Source: Methylobacter sp.
Lineage (GTDB): Bacteria > Pseudomonadota > Gammaproteobacteria > Methylococcales > Methylomonadaceae
Reading direction: 5' to 3'
NCBI GenBank assembly: GCA_030655535.1
Contig: JAURVK010000026.1
Span: forward strand, 1 to 51,284
DNA length: 51,284 nt
The notes under the pieces were generated by a model. That model was not told the origin of the DNA. It was given only the letters and a program-made list of their open reading frames with translations, and did not search any database. Position numbers and translations under genes: made by a program. Numbering within the stretch: the stretch's first letter is position 1; each line of letters begins with the position of its first letter. This document shows, in pieces, positions 42,575-51,143 of the stretch.

Positions 42575-42847
42575 ATGACAACTCCCGAAATTTTTGGCTA
42601 TTTAGCCGCGACACTGACTACCGCCTCATTTGTACCTCAGGCAATATTGACGATAAAAACAAGGGATACCGCCTCCCTTTCATTGGGCATGTACAGCACT
42701 TTTACCTTGGGCGTGTTATGTTGGCTTATTTACGGAATCCATCTTTGCGATAAGGCAATTATCCTAGCAAACGCAATAACACTGCTGTTGGCCGCATCAA
42801 TACTGTTCTTCAAGATTTACAATATGACGCTCAAGAAAAAAACATAA
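42575..42847 (+). CDS. SemiSWEET sugar transporter (MtN3/PQ-loop)
   Basis: 90 residues with three transmembrane helices (about 7-27, 36-56 and 62-82), the single triple-helix bundle of bacterial SemiSWEETs, which work as dimers. The conserved PQ motif is in TTASFVPQAILTIKT (about 16-30), followed by TRDTASLSLGMY, and the second helix holds TLGVLCWLIYGIH. Characterised relatives move sucrose or glucose down a gradient. The sucrose operon begins about 2.4 kb downstream, which makes a link to sucrose traffic attractive but unproven. Confidence 0.92.
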   Translation: MTTPEIFGYLAATLTTASFVPQAILTIKTRDTASLSLGMYSTFTLGVLCWLIYGIHLCDKAIILANAITLLLAASILFFKIYNMTLKKKT

Positions 42848-43125
42848 TCATTATTTGATTTTTTGTTAGATTTTCTGCTCTGTTATCGACCCATAATTAA
42901 CCTTGGGGCGATAGTAAAACCATCTCCTTACACACCGATTAATTGATCGGTACGGATTTATTCTTTGCTGCTCCTTGCACAAAAAGTTTGTAAGGAATGC
43001 GTATCGTCCCCGACTGATTAGGAGCCTGCCCGAGAATAGAGAACCTACTGCATTGTTGCAGCCCAACGAACTGCGAACAGGTTTCCGCCATTTACGGCGA
43101 CATTTGGTTTCCCCAAGGATTAATC
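42848..43125. other. 278-bp gap, no gene seen
   Basis: Upstream region of arsS. No recognisable riboswitch, operator or ORF; the overlapping ORF 42975-43418 is an out-of-frame shadow of arsS. No ArsR-type dyad was identified. Confidence 0.5.
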
Positions 43126-44088
43126 ATGCACGATACCCGCCCCCTCCTACTGGCCAACAGCGACTTTCCGTCCATTTCTCGCAAACCGCTGGAAATCCTG
43201 CAAGTCAATCTTGGCTATCTGTGCAACCTCAGTTGCGTACATTGTCATGTCAACGCCGGGCCGAAACGCACCGAAATGATGAGTCTGGAAACGCTGGATC
43301 AGGTGTTGGCATTGGCGCAGGCGGCCAATATTCATACCTTGGATTTAACCGGCGGCGCTCCGGAAATGCACCCGAATTTTCGCTATCTGGTAAAGGCGGC
43401 ACGCGACCGGGGGATTAAGGTCGTCGATCGCTGTAATCTGACCATACTGGAAGATGAGCATTATGTCGGCTTGGCCGAATTTCTGGCCGATCAGCAGGTC
43501 GAAATTATCGCTTCTCTGCCCTGTTATCTGGAAGAAAATGTCGACAAACAGCGCGGCAAGGGCGTGTTTAAAGTCAGCCTGAACGCCTTGCAGCGCCTGA
43601 ATCTATTGGGTTATGGTCGGCAAGACAGTCTGTTGCAGCTTAATCTGGTTTTCAATCCGCAAGATGCGGTATTGCCGCAGGATCAACAATCCCTGGAACA
43701 ATCCTATAAAGAGTATTTACAACAACAATACGGCATCGTTTTTAACCGTCTCTATGCCCTCGTCAACATGCCGATCCAGCGTTTCGGCAGCATGCTGGTC
43801 AGTCAGGGACGGTTTGACGCCTATTTAGACTTATTGCGCAGCAATTTTCGCGAGGACAATCTTACCCGGCTGATGTGTCTTAATGCGCTGAGCATCGATT
43901 GGCAGGGTTATGTTTACGATTGCGACTTTAACCAAATGCTGTCCATGCCGCTGGGGGCAACGACAAAGCCGCGTGTGCATATCGGCGATCTAACCCTGAA
44001 CACTTTGAACGGTTCGGCAATTGCCACTGCGGCACATTGCTACGGTTGCACGGCAGGACAAGGCAGCAGTTGCGGCGGCGCTTTATAG
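43126..44088 (+). CDS. arsS: ArsS-type radical SAM protein (arsenosugar biosynthesis family)
   Basis: 320 residues. The radical SAM [4Fe-4S] motif is CNLSCVHC (CX3CX2C, Cys33/37/40). The glycine-rich SAM-binding segment LDLTGGAPEMHPNF follows (about 73-86), and the C-terminal DUF3641-like domain ends with a Cys-rich tail (HCYGCTAGQGSSCGGAL). ArsS transfers a 5'-deoxyadenosyl group to dimethylarsenite on the arsenosugar route; the wider family is annotated as radical SAM/Cys-rich proteins and may have other roles. It is followed 12 bases later by a glycosyltransferase of the matching family. The expected methyltransferase ArsM is not in the window. Start supported by AAGGA. Confidence 0.9.
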   Translation: MHDTRPLLLANSDFPSISRKPLEILQVNLGYLCNLSCVHCHVNAGPKRTEMMSLETLDQVLALAQAANIHTLDLTGGAPEMHPNFRYLVKAARDRGIKVVDRCNLTILEDEHYVGLAEFLADQQVEIIASLPCYLEENVDKQRGKGVFKVSLNALQRLNLLGYGRQDSLLQLNLVFNPQDAVLPQDQQSLEQSYKEYLQQQYGIVFNRLYALVNMPIQRFGSMLVSQGRFDAYLDLLRSNFREDNLTRLMCLNALSIDWQGYVYDCDFNQMLSMPLGATTKPRVHIGDLTLNTLNGSAIATAAHCYGCTAGQGSSCGGAL

Positions 44089-44100
44089 ATAACAGCCTGA

Positions 44101-44778
44101 ATGAAGCCTCAACTCAGCATTATCATCCCTGTCGTCAACGAGGCCGGACACCTTGCCGCCAAACTGCAAGCCTTGCAAGTGTTGCGAAACCGTTGTCAAT
44201 TGCTGCTGGTCGATGGCGGTAGCGACGACGGCAGTGCGCAGATTGCCGAACCGCTGGTCGATCAAGTATTACCCAGTCCTCGCGGTCGAGCCCAGCAGAT
44301 GAATTGCGGCGCGGCGGGGGCTCAAGCCGATGTGCTGTTGTTTTTACATGCCGACACCCGCTTACCGGATAACGCCGTAAACCTGATAATACAGGCAATT
44401 GATAATGGCTACCACTGGGGGCGATTCGATGTCAGCTTCGACAATACGCAGCCGATATTCCGGCTGATCGCCTTTATGATGAACCGGCGTTCGCGGCTAA
44501 CCGGCATCGCCACCGGCGATCAGGCCTTATTCATGACACGCCAGGCTTTTCAGGCTGTTGCCGGATTTCCCGACATCGCACTGATGGAAGATATTGCCGT
44601 CAGTACGCGCCTGAAAAAGTTGGGCAGACCTTGCTGTATTGACGCCAAGGTCGTCACCTCGGCGCGTCGCTGGCAGCAACAGGGGGTTTTCAAAACCATC
44701 TTGCTGATGTGGCTGCTACGGCTTCGTTATTTTTTCGGTGCCGACCCCAACGATCTGGCAGCCCGTTATTACCGATGA
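44101..44778 (+). CDS. GT2 glycosyltransferase of the arsenosugar-associated family
   Basis: 225 residues with a GT-A fold: LSIIIPVVNEAGHLAAKLQA at the N-terminus, LLLVDGGSDDGS (about 39-50), the family marker SPRGRAQQMNCGA (about 59-71) and a DxD-type metal motif in FLHADTRLP (about 81-89). A C-terminal hydrophobic amphipathic segment (ILLMWLLRLRYFFG) may touch the membrane. It matches the TIGR04283-type transferases found next to arsS. It is probably co-transcribed with arsS; the acceptor is unknown. Confidence 0.88.
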   Translation: MKPQLSIIIPVVNEAGHLAAKLQALQVLRNRCQLLLVDGGSDDGSAQIAEPLVDQVLPSPRGRAQQMNCGAAGAQADVLLFLHADTRLPDNAVNLIIQAIDNGYHWGRFDVSFDNTQPIFRLIAFMMNRRSRLTGIATGDQALFMTRQAFQAVAGFPDIALMEDIAVSTRLKKLGRPCCIDAKVVTSARRWQQQGVFKTILLMWLLRLRYFFGADPNDLAARYYR

Positions 44779-45209
44779 GCCATCCGTTTCCCGACAGCGT
44801 AAGCGGCCGTTCAAAAGTCTTTTCACATTTCTTATTCACCACGAAGAGCACGGACGACTGCAAGGACAGATATTTGCTCCTGCAATATCTGCATTCACCA
44901 CATCCATGTGGTTTATGCAGGAGGTAGAGCAATGCAGGAGCAATTGCCGAGAACACGAAGTTACTGCTTTTCTTCGTGATCTTCGTGTCCTCCGTGGTAA
45001 ATATTTTTTTCGCTTTGTTAAAAAACTTTCGGTTTCCTACTTACTGCTGATCTTCTGTAAAGCTCCGGTAACCGGTCAGGTCGAAATCCGCCTGCTTTGC
45101 TTGCTCACCGGCAACATAACGAATTCCAAAAACCCGAATCCTGCCTGCCAAAATTAGGTATGATAAAAATCGGAATGAGAAAACCTTTCACCCTCTAAAT
45201 TAATATGGA
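44779..45209. other. 431-bp gap with nested repeats, upstream of the sucrose operon
   Basis: No credible gene; the ORFs in the track are readings of repeats. It holds the nested repeat at 44837-45000 and the presumptive promoter region of sps. No promoter is convincing by eye. Confidence 0.6.
44837..45000. repeat. nested dispersed repeat
   Basis: An outer inverted pair, CACCACGAAGAGCACGGA … TCTTCGTGTCCTCCGTGGT, resembles the hairpin core of the MITE-like element. It is interrupted at about 44860-44950 by the GGACAGATATTTGCTCCTGCA … CACATCCATGTGG … CAGGAGCAATTGCCGA repeat that also sits inside the 13.6-kb element. Confidence 0.75.
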
Positions 45210-47351
45210 ATGGACATGACAGGTAAAACAAATTCACTTTATTTACTGCTGATTAGTGTTCACGGCTTAATTCGCGGGCATGATCTGGAACTGGGTCGCG
45301 ACGCCGACACCGGCGGTCAGACCAAATATGTCGTCGACCTGGCCAAGGCTTTAGCGCAACAAAAAGCGGTCGCCCGCGTTGACTTGGCAACCCGTGAGCT
45401 TATCGATCCCGCAATCAGCCCCGATTACGCCAATCCTTGCGAACAGCTCAGCGAACAAGCCCGCATTATTCGCATTACTGCGGGGCCGGACGGTTATCTT
45501 AAAAAAGAGGAACTTTGGGATTATCTGGATATTTTTACCGATAATCTGCTGCACTGGCTAAACCTGCAACCGCGAATGCCGGATATACTGCACAGCCATT
45601 ACGCCGATGCCGGTTATGTCGGCATGCGCTTGTCGCATCTTACCGGTATCCCGTTGGTTTTTACCGGACATTCATTAGGCAGGGACAAACGCAGCCGGTT
45701 GCTGGCGATGGGGCTTAACAGCGGAGTGCTGGAGCAGCGCTATAACGTCTCGCGTCGCATTAATGCCGAAGAGGATGTGCTCGCCACTGCGGATCTGGTA
45801 ATTACCAGCACCCGCAATGAAATCGCCGAGCAGTATGAGCTGTATGATTATTATCATCCTGAACGCATGGTAGTGGTGCCGCCGGGTACCGATCTGGAAC
45901 AATTCCATCCGGCGGATGGCCAAGTTGATGCCGTTCCGTTTAAACGCTGTCTGAAACATTTTTTAAAACATCCGAAAAAACCGATGATACTTGCGCTGTC
46001 GCGGCCCGATGAGCGCAAGAATATCGTGTCGCTGGTACAAGCTTACGGTGAATCAACCGAATTGCAGGCCTTGGCCAATCTGGTCATCGTCGCCGGTAAT
46101 CGGGACGATATTCGCGAAATGGACGAGGGCGCACAATCGGTATTGACCGAAATCCTGTTATTGGCGGATTGCTATGATCTCTACGGGCGCGTCGCCATTC
46201 CCAAACACCATAACCAGGAAGAAGTGCCGGATATTTACCGGCTGGCCGCGCTGTCAAAAGGAGTGTTCGTTAATCCTGCGTTGACTGAGCCGTTCGGTTT
46301 GACGCTGCTGGAGGCTGCGGCCTGCGGTGTGCCGCTGATAGCCACTGAAAATGGCGGGCCGGTGGATATTATCGGTAATTGTCATAACGGTTTGTTAGTC
46401 GATCCCCTGGATACCCAGGCTATTGCTCAAGCGTTGTTAGCGATCCTCAAAAATCCGAAGCAATGGCAGACTTTCTCTCAAAACGGTTTGAAAAATGTCA
46501 GTAAATTTTATTCCTGGCAGGCCCATGCCAAGAGTTATTTAAAAAAAATCAAGCCCTTGCTTGAACAGCAAACCTCAATTCATAAAATAAAGCGCGAACC
46601 CAACCCGTTGCGTTACCAAAACCGCGCTATTTTTACCGACATCGATCAGAGTCTGCTCGGCAATGCCGAAGGATTGCAGAAATTTGCCCAGCATCTGCGC
46701 ACTCAGCGTAAAAATGTCTTTTTCGGCATTGCGACCGGGCGCAGGCTGGATACTGCGTTAGCCATCCTGAAGAAAAACGGCCTACCGGCGCCGGATGTAT
46801 TGATAACCAGTCTGGGTACGGAAATTTACTATACCCCGCATATTACCGCCGATACCGCCTGGGCCCGGCATATCGACCACCACTGGAATCCTAAAGCCAT
46901 ACGCCGGATTTTAACCGAAATTCCGGGTTTGGTTTTACAGCCGAAAAGCGAACAAAGCCGTTTCAAAATTTCCTACCATTACGATACTGAACGTGCGCCC
47001 AGTCCTGATGAAATCAACGCCCTGTTGCGACAGGAAGATCAGGCAGTCAATGCCCATCAGGCCTTTGGGCAATTTTTCGATATTGTCCCGATACGCGCTT
47101 CCAAAGGTCTGTCCCTGCGCTATTTTGCCCAGCAATGGAATATTCCGTTGGAACGCATATTGGTTGCCGGCGGTTCGGGCGCCGATGAAGATATGATGCA
47201 AGGTAACACCCTGGCTGTGGTCGTTGCCAACCGGCATAGGGAAGAGCTGTCGCAACTGTATGAACCGGAGCGGATTTATTTTGCCGAACAACCGCATGCA
47301 TTGGGCATTATTGAAGCCATAGAACATTACGATTTTTTCAATAACGCCTGA
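45210..47351 (+). CDS. sps: sucrose-phosphate synthase (bifunctional-type, GT4 + HAD-like domain)
   Basis: 713 residues. The GT4 glycosyltransferase (about 8-455) begins LISVHGLIRGHDLELGRDAD with the GGQTKYVVDLA motif, and has TGHSLGRDKRSRLL, RPDERKN and the donor-site EPFGLTLLEAAACGVPL. A HAD-type sucrose-phosphatase-like domain follows (about 470-713; IFTDIDQSLLG, ATGRRLD, GGSGADEDM). It makes sucrose-6-phosphate from UDP-glucose and fructose-6-P. The separate phosphatase downstream suggests the HAD domain is structural or only weakly active; DIDQS keeps both Asp. Alternative start: ATG six bases downstream. It is the first gene of the sps-spp-fruK-ams operon known from methanotrophs. Confidence 0.95.
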   Translation: MDMTGKTNSLYLLLISVHGLIRGHDLELGRDADTGGQTKYVVDLAKALAQQKAVARVDLATRELIDPAISPDYANPCEQLSEQARIIRITAGPDGYLKKEELWDYLDIFTDNLLHWLNLQPRMPDILHSHYADAGYVGMRLSHLTGIPLVFTGHSLGRDKRSRLLAMGLNSGVLEQRYNVSRRINAEEDVLATADLVITSTRNEIAEQYELYDYYHPERMVVVPPGTDLEQFHPADGQVDAVPFKRCLKHFLKHPKKPMILALSRPDERKNIVSLVQAYGESTELQALANLVIVAGNRDDIREMDEGAQSVLTEILLLADCYDLYGRVAIPKHHNQEEVPDIYRLAALSKGVFVNPALTEPFGLTLLEAAACGVPLIATENGGPVDIIGNCHNGLLVDPLDTQAIAQALLAILKNPKQWQTFSQNGLKNVSKFYSWQAHAKSYLKKIKPLLEQQTSIHKIKREPNPLRYQNRAIFTDIDQSLLGNAEGLQKFAQHLRTQRKNVFFGIATGRRLDTALAILKKNGLPAPDVLITSLGTEIYYTPHITADTAWARHIDHHWNPKAIRRILTEIPGLVLQPKSEQSRFKISYHYDTERAPSPDEINALLRQEDQAVNAHQAFGQFFDIVPIRASKGLSLRYFAQQWNIPLERILVAGGSGADEDMMQGNTLAVVVANRHREELSQLYEPERIYFAEQPHALGIIEAIEHYDFFNNA

Positions 47352-47359
47352 GTGACGAA

Positions 47360-48208
47360 ATGACCGAACGAGTACTGATCTGTACGGATCTCGACCGTAC
47401 CTTATTACCGAACGGCAGCGCTCCAGAATCGACTCAGGCGAGGCCGCTGTTTGCAGCGTTAGTCGCCCGGCCGGAAATTACGCTGGCTTATGTTTCCGGT
47501 AGGCATAAGGCACTGATAGAAGACGCAATAACCGAATTCGATTTGCCGCTACCCGATTTTGTCATTGGCGATGTCGGCACAACTATCTATGCAGTCAGCG
47601 CACAAGGATGGCAGCCATGGCCGCAATGGGCCGAGGAAATTGCACCGGACTGGGCCGGCAAAGATCATGCCGGGCTGCATGGATTATTCGAACAGTTGCC
47701 CGGATTAACGCTGCAAGAAAGCGCCAAACAAAACCGTTTCAAGCTAAGCTATTATTTGCCGCTGGATATTGATTTAACGCAATTACTGACAAACATGCGC
47801 AGCATATTGTCGATGCATGCCATCAAGGCGGAATTGATTTACAGTGTCGATGAGCCTGAACATATCGGCTTATTGGATGTGCTGCCTGCTCGCGCCACCA
47901 AATTTCATGCGGTCGAGTTTTTAATGCATCAGCTCGGTATTGATCTGGATCATACTGTTTTTGCCGGTGATAGCGGCAATGACCTGCCGGTCATGACCAG
48001 CGCCATCAAATCGGTATTGGTCGCCAACGCCAGCGCCGCAGTCAGTCAGGAAGCCAAACACCTGGCGAAGTTGCATAACACCGAAGATGCGCTTTATTTG
48101 GCTCAAGGCGGCTTTATGGGGATGAACGGCAACTACAGCGCCGGACTATTAGAAGGCGTCGCTCATTATCTGCCGCAAACACAACAATGGGTGAAGCTTC
48201 ATGACTAA
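47360..48208 (+). CDS. spp: sucrose-6-phosphate phosphatase
   Basis: 282 residues, HAD superfamily type IIB. Motif I ICTDLDRTLLPNG (DxD, about 7-19), motif II Ser in VSGRH (about 44-48), and motif IV GDSGNDLPVM (about 199-208) are present. The cap domain holds the substrate-binding KLSYYLPLDID region. It hydrolyses sucrose-6-P to sucrose and Pi, making synthesis irreversible. It starts 8 bases after sps and overlaps fruK by 8 bases, so it is tightly operonic. Confidence 0.94.
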   Translation: MTERVLICTDLDRTLLPNGSAPESTQARPLFAALVARPEITLAYVSGRHKALIEDAITEFDLPLPDFVIGDVGTTIYAVSAQGWQPWPQWAEEIAPDWAGKDHAGLHGLFEQLPGLTLQESAKQNRFKLSYYLPLDIDLTQLLTNMRSILSMHAIKAELIYSVDEPEHIGLLDVLPARATKFHAVEFLMHQLGIDLDHTVFAGDSGNDLPVMTSAIKSVLVANASAAVSQEAKHLAKLHNTEDALYLAQGGFMGMNGNYSAGLLEGVAHYLPQTQQWVKLHD

Positions 48209-49085
48209 CCCGATTCTTATTTTTGGCGAAGTGCTGTTCGATCATTTTCCCGACGGCAGTTGTGTGCTGGGCGGCGCACCGTTCAATGTCGCCTGGCATT
48301 TGCAGGCGTTCGGACAACAGCCTTGTTTTATCAGTCGGGTAGGGCTTGATGCTATGGGCGATGCCGTACTAACAGCCATGCAGGAGTGGCAGATGGATGT
48401 ATCCGGCTTGCAACGGGATAGGCTGCACCCGACCGGCACCGTGCAGGTGTCTATCGAGCAGGGCGAACCCAGTTATGCGATTGTGCCGGAACAGGCCTAC
48501 GATTTTATTGCTGCTAGTGAGTTGCCAATGAACGGCGCTGACGGCCTGCTTTATCATGGCAGTTTAGCGCTGCGCCATGAGGTTTCAAGGCGGGCGCTGG
48601 CGGCTTTAAAACAACAGCATCGCGGCAAGCTGTTTATGGATGTCAATCTTCGCGAACCCTGGTGGAATAAAACCGACATTGTTGCGCTGGTTGACGATGC
48701 CGACTGGGCCAAGCTCAATCATCACGAGTTGCAGGCCCTGCAACCGGAACCGGCCGGTTTGGACGTTGCGATGAGCCTGTTTTTAACGGCACATAAGCTG
48801 GAAGGGCTGATTGTCACCCTTGGCGAACGCGGAGCCTTGGCGATCAATGCGCCGGGAGAATCCGGCCTGGTCACGCCGACTCAAACAGTAGAAATAGTCG
48901 ATACCGTAGGCGCCGGAGATGCGTTTGCGTCGGTATTGATGCTGGGCATCAATCTGGGCTGGCCGCTCCAATTGACCCTGGAACGGGCGCAAGCTTTTGC
49001 GTCGGCGCTGGTCGGCAGGCGCGGCGCGACCATACAGGATATTCGATTTTATCGACCTTTTGTCCAGTCCTGGATGTTGCGGTAA
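48201..49085 (+). CDS. fruK: fructokinase (PfkB family)
   Basis: 294 residues of ribokinase/PfkB type. Signature 1 is LGGAPFNVAWHLQAFGQQPCFI (about 21-42), and signature 2 with the catalytic Asp is VDTVGAGDAFASVLMLGI (about 234-251). It phosphorylates fructose, released when amylosucrase cleaves sucrose, to fructose-6-P and so returns carbon to the RuMP cycle. In methanotrophs the sucrose cluster commonly ends fruK-ams as here. Gene overlap with spp indicates coupling. It is probably ATP-dependent and cytoplasmic; other PfkB sugar specificities cannot be excluded by sequence alone. Confidence 0.92.
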   Translation: MTNPILIFGEVLFDHFPDGSCVLGGAPFNVAWHLQAFGQQPCFISRVGLDAMGDAVLTAMQEWQMDVSGLQRDRLHPTGTVQVSIEQGEPSYAIVPEQAYDFIAASELPMNGADGLLYHGSLALRHEVSRRALAALKQQHRGKLFMDVNLREPWWNKTDIVALVDDADWAKLNHHELQALQPEPAGLDVAMSLFLTAHKLEGLIVTLGERGALAINAPGESGLVTPTQTVEIVDTVGAGDAFASVLMLGINLGWPLQLTLERAQAFASALVGRRGATIQDIRFYRPFVQSWMLR

Positions 49086-49126
49086 TTGACAACCCTCCCC
49101 TTTAAAAAACTTCTATAAGAAAAAAC

Positions 49127-51082
49127 ATGTACGAACAAATTTCACATTCCTTATTGAATGAAATCCTCGATAATTTGAAGCCCGAAATCAGAAGACAGGA
49201 TTTAAGGCATTTTTATACCCGCCTGGGCGCTAATTTTTACGCCATTCATAATCTTTTTCATCATTTGTACGGTCAGCGGGATGATTTTAAAGAACAGATG
49301 CTGCGTCTGGTCGAGACTCTGGCCCGGCAATACATTAAACGACCCAGGGTTCTGAAAAATCTCGATATTACCCGAGAAAACGATCATAACTGGTTTTTGA
49401 GCCAACAATTAGTCGGCATGGCTTTATACAGTACCGGCTTTGCCGACAACCTGCGCGGCGTTGCCGAAAAAGCAAGTTACTTCCAAGAACTCGGCATTAA
49501 TTTTGTGCATATCATGCCGATTCTGCAATGCCCTATCGGTAAGAGCGACGGCGGTTATGCAATCAGTAATTTTCGCGAAGTCGACGACAGGGTCGGCACA
49601 CTGAAAGATTTGCAAGTAGTCGCCGAAGAATTCAGAAAACGCGGAATTTTGTTGGTGCTGGATGTCGTGGTTAACCATACCTCGAACGAGCATGAATGGG
49701 CCAAACAGGCGATAGCGGGGAATCAAACATATCAGGATTATTATTACATTTTCGATAATCGTGAGATTCCCGACATGTTCGAACAGAGTTTGCCGGAAAT
49801 TTTTCCGGAAACCGCGCCAGGAAATTTCACCTGGAATGCGGACATGGAAAAATGGGTGATGACGGTTTTTAATGACTTTCAATGGGACTTGAATTACGGC
49901 AATCCGAGCGTATTTATCGAAATGCTCGACGTGATCATGTTCTGGATCAATCAGGGCGCCGATGTCATCCGGCTGGATGCGGTGGCTTTCTTATGGAAAA
50001 AAATAGGCACAACCTGCCAGAACGAGCGGGAAGCGCATTTGATCCTCCAGCTGATGAAAGATTGCTGTCAGGTGACCGCGCCGGGTGCGCTGTTTATCGC
50101 GGAAGCCATTGTTGCGCCGGTAGAAATCATTAAATACTTCGGCGAAGATGCCATTATCGCCAAAGAATGTGAAATCGCTTATAACGCCACGCTGATGGCG
50201 CTGTTGTGGGATACCATTGCCACCCGAAACAGCAAACTGCTTTATCAGGGTTTAAAGAGCCTGCCCGACAAACTGGAACGGGCAACCTGGCTGAATTATG
50301 CGCGTTGCCATGACGATATCGGCTTGGGTTTTGATGACAACGATGTACGCAAAGTCGGTTATGAACCGGCCCCGCACCGGAAGTTTTTAGTCGATTATTA
50401 CACCGGAAATTTCGAAGGTTCCTTGGCAACCGGCGTGCCCTTCATGCGCAATGAAAAGACCGGGGATGCTCGAATTGCCGGATCTTTAGCGTCGCTGGTC
50501 GGACTCGAAAAAGCCTGTCAATGGGGCGATCAGGATCAAATTAATCTGGCCATCGATAAAATTCTGTTGCTGCATAGTTTGATTTTTTCCTTTGGCGGTA
50601 TTCCATTGCTTTATTACGGCGATGAAATCGCAACCTATAATGATTACAGTTATCTCGATCAAGCCGATAAATCCAACGATAGCCGCTGGATTCATCGCCC
50701 GACAATTAATTGGGAAAGAGCGGAATTAAGACATAAACAGGGGACTATCGAATATACCGTGTTTAACGCATTAAAGAAAATGATCGCGATACGCAAAGAA
50801 ACTTCGGCGTTTGCCGATTTTAACAACCGGTATTTGATTGATACCGATAATGAACATTTGTTCGGCTTTATCCGTTTCGATCATAGCCGTCCTTCCGAAC
50901 GGGTCTTAGTGATTTGTAATTTCAGCGACCACCCGCAGCATATCGATTTGCAAACCCTGAGCACCTCGGGATTCGGTCTTTATGGGCAGTTGACGGATTT
51001 GTATTCCGGCAAAAGTCCGACAAAATTTAAAGATCAATTGGTACTGCAACCTTATCATTTCTACTGGCTGAGCGAGCATTGA
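49127..51082 (+). CDS. ams: amylosucrase (GH13)
   Basis: 651 residues, the expected length. An N-terminal helical domain (about 1-90) precedes the (beta/alpha)8 barrel with the GH13 conserved regions: DVVVNHTSNEHEW (about 182-194), nucleophile Asp in VIRLDAVAFLWKK (about 280-292), acid/base Glu in LFIAEAIVAP and CHDDIGLGF. A C-terminal beta domain ends DQLVLQPYHFYWLSEH. It transfers glucose from sucrose to alpha-1,4-glucan (glycogen-like) with release of fructose, or hydrolyses sucrose. It is the last gene of the sucrose operon, 41 bases after fruK. No transport signal, hence cytoplasmic. Confidence 0.95.
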   Translation: MYEQISHSLLNEILDNLKPEIRRQDLRHFYTRLGANFYAIHNLFHHLYGQRDDFKEQMLRLVETLARQYIKRPRVLKNLDITRENDHNWFLSQQLVGMALYSTGFADNLRGVAEKASYFQELGINFVHIMPILQCPIGKSDGGYAISNFREVDDRVGTLKDLQVVAEEFRKRGILLVLDVVVNHTSNEHEWAKQAIAGNQTYQDYYYIFDNREIPDMFEQSLPEIFPETAPGNFTWNADMEKWVMTVFNDFQWDLNYGNPSVFIEMLDVIMFWINQGADVIRLDAVAFLWKKIGTTCQNEREAHLILQLMKDCCQVTAPGALFIAEAIVAPVEIIKYFGEDAIIAKECEIAYNATLMALLWDTIATRNSKLLYQGLKSLPDKLERATWLNYARCHDDIGLGFDDNDVRKVGYEPAPHRKFLVDYYTGNFEGSLATGVPFMRNEKTGDARIAGSLASLVGLEKACQWGDQDQINLAIDKILLLHSLIFSFGGIPLLYYGDEIATYNDYSYLDQADKSNDSRWIHRPTINWERAELRHKQGTIEYTVFNALKKMIAIRKETSAFADFNNRYLIDTDNEHLFGFIRFDHSRPSERVLVICNFSDHPQHIDLQTLSTSGFGLYGQLTDLYSGKSPTKFKDQLVLQPYHFYWLSEH

Positions 51083-51092
51083 GATAAAAATA

Positions 51093-51122
51093 TAGGTTCA
51101 AGGTAAAAGGCGAAAGGCGAAA
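51093..51122. repeat. AGGTTCAAGGTAAAAGGCGAAAGGCGAAA repeat
   Basis: Joins both versions of the purine-rich repeat seen at 7329 (GGTTCAAGGTAAAAGG) and 34082 (AAGGCGAAAGGCGAAA), which shows they are one family. Confidence 0.8.
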
Positions 51123-51143
51123 ATTCCTCGTTCCCACGCTGGA

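Noticed and set aside
42975-43418. 147-aa ORF overlapping arsS
   Set aside because: Its second half is the out-of-frame reading of arsS; composition (Pro/Arg/Gln-rich) is not protein-like and no motif is seen.
44709-45157. ORFs of 72 and 139 aa downstream of the glycosyltransferase
   Set aside because: They run through the nested dispersed repeat and lack any family feature.
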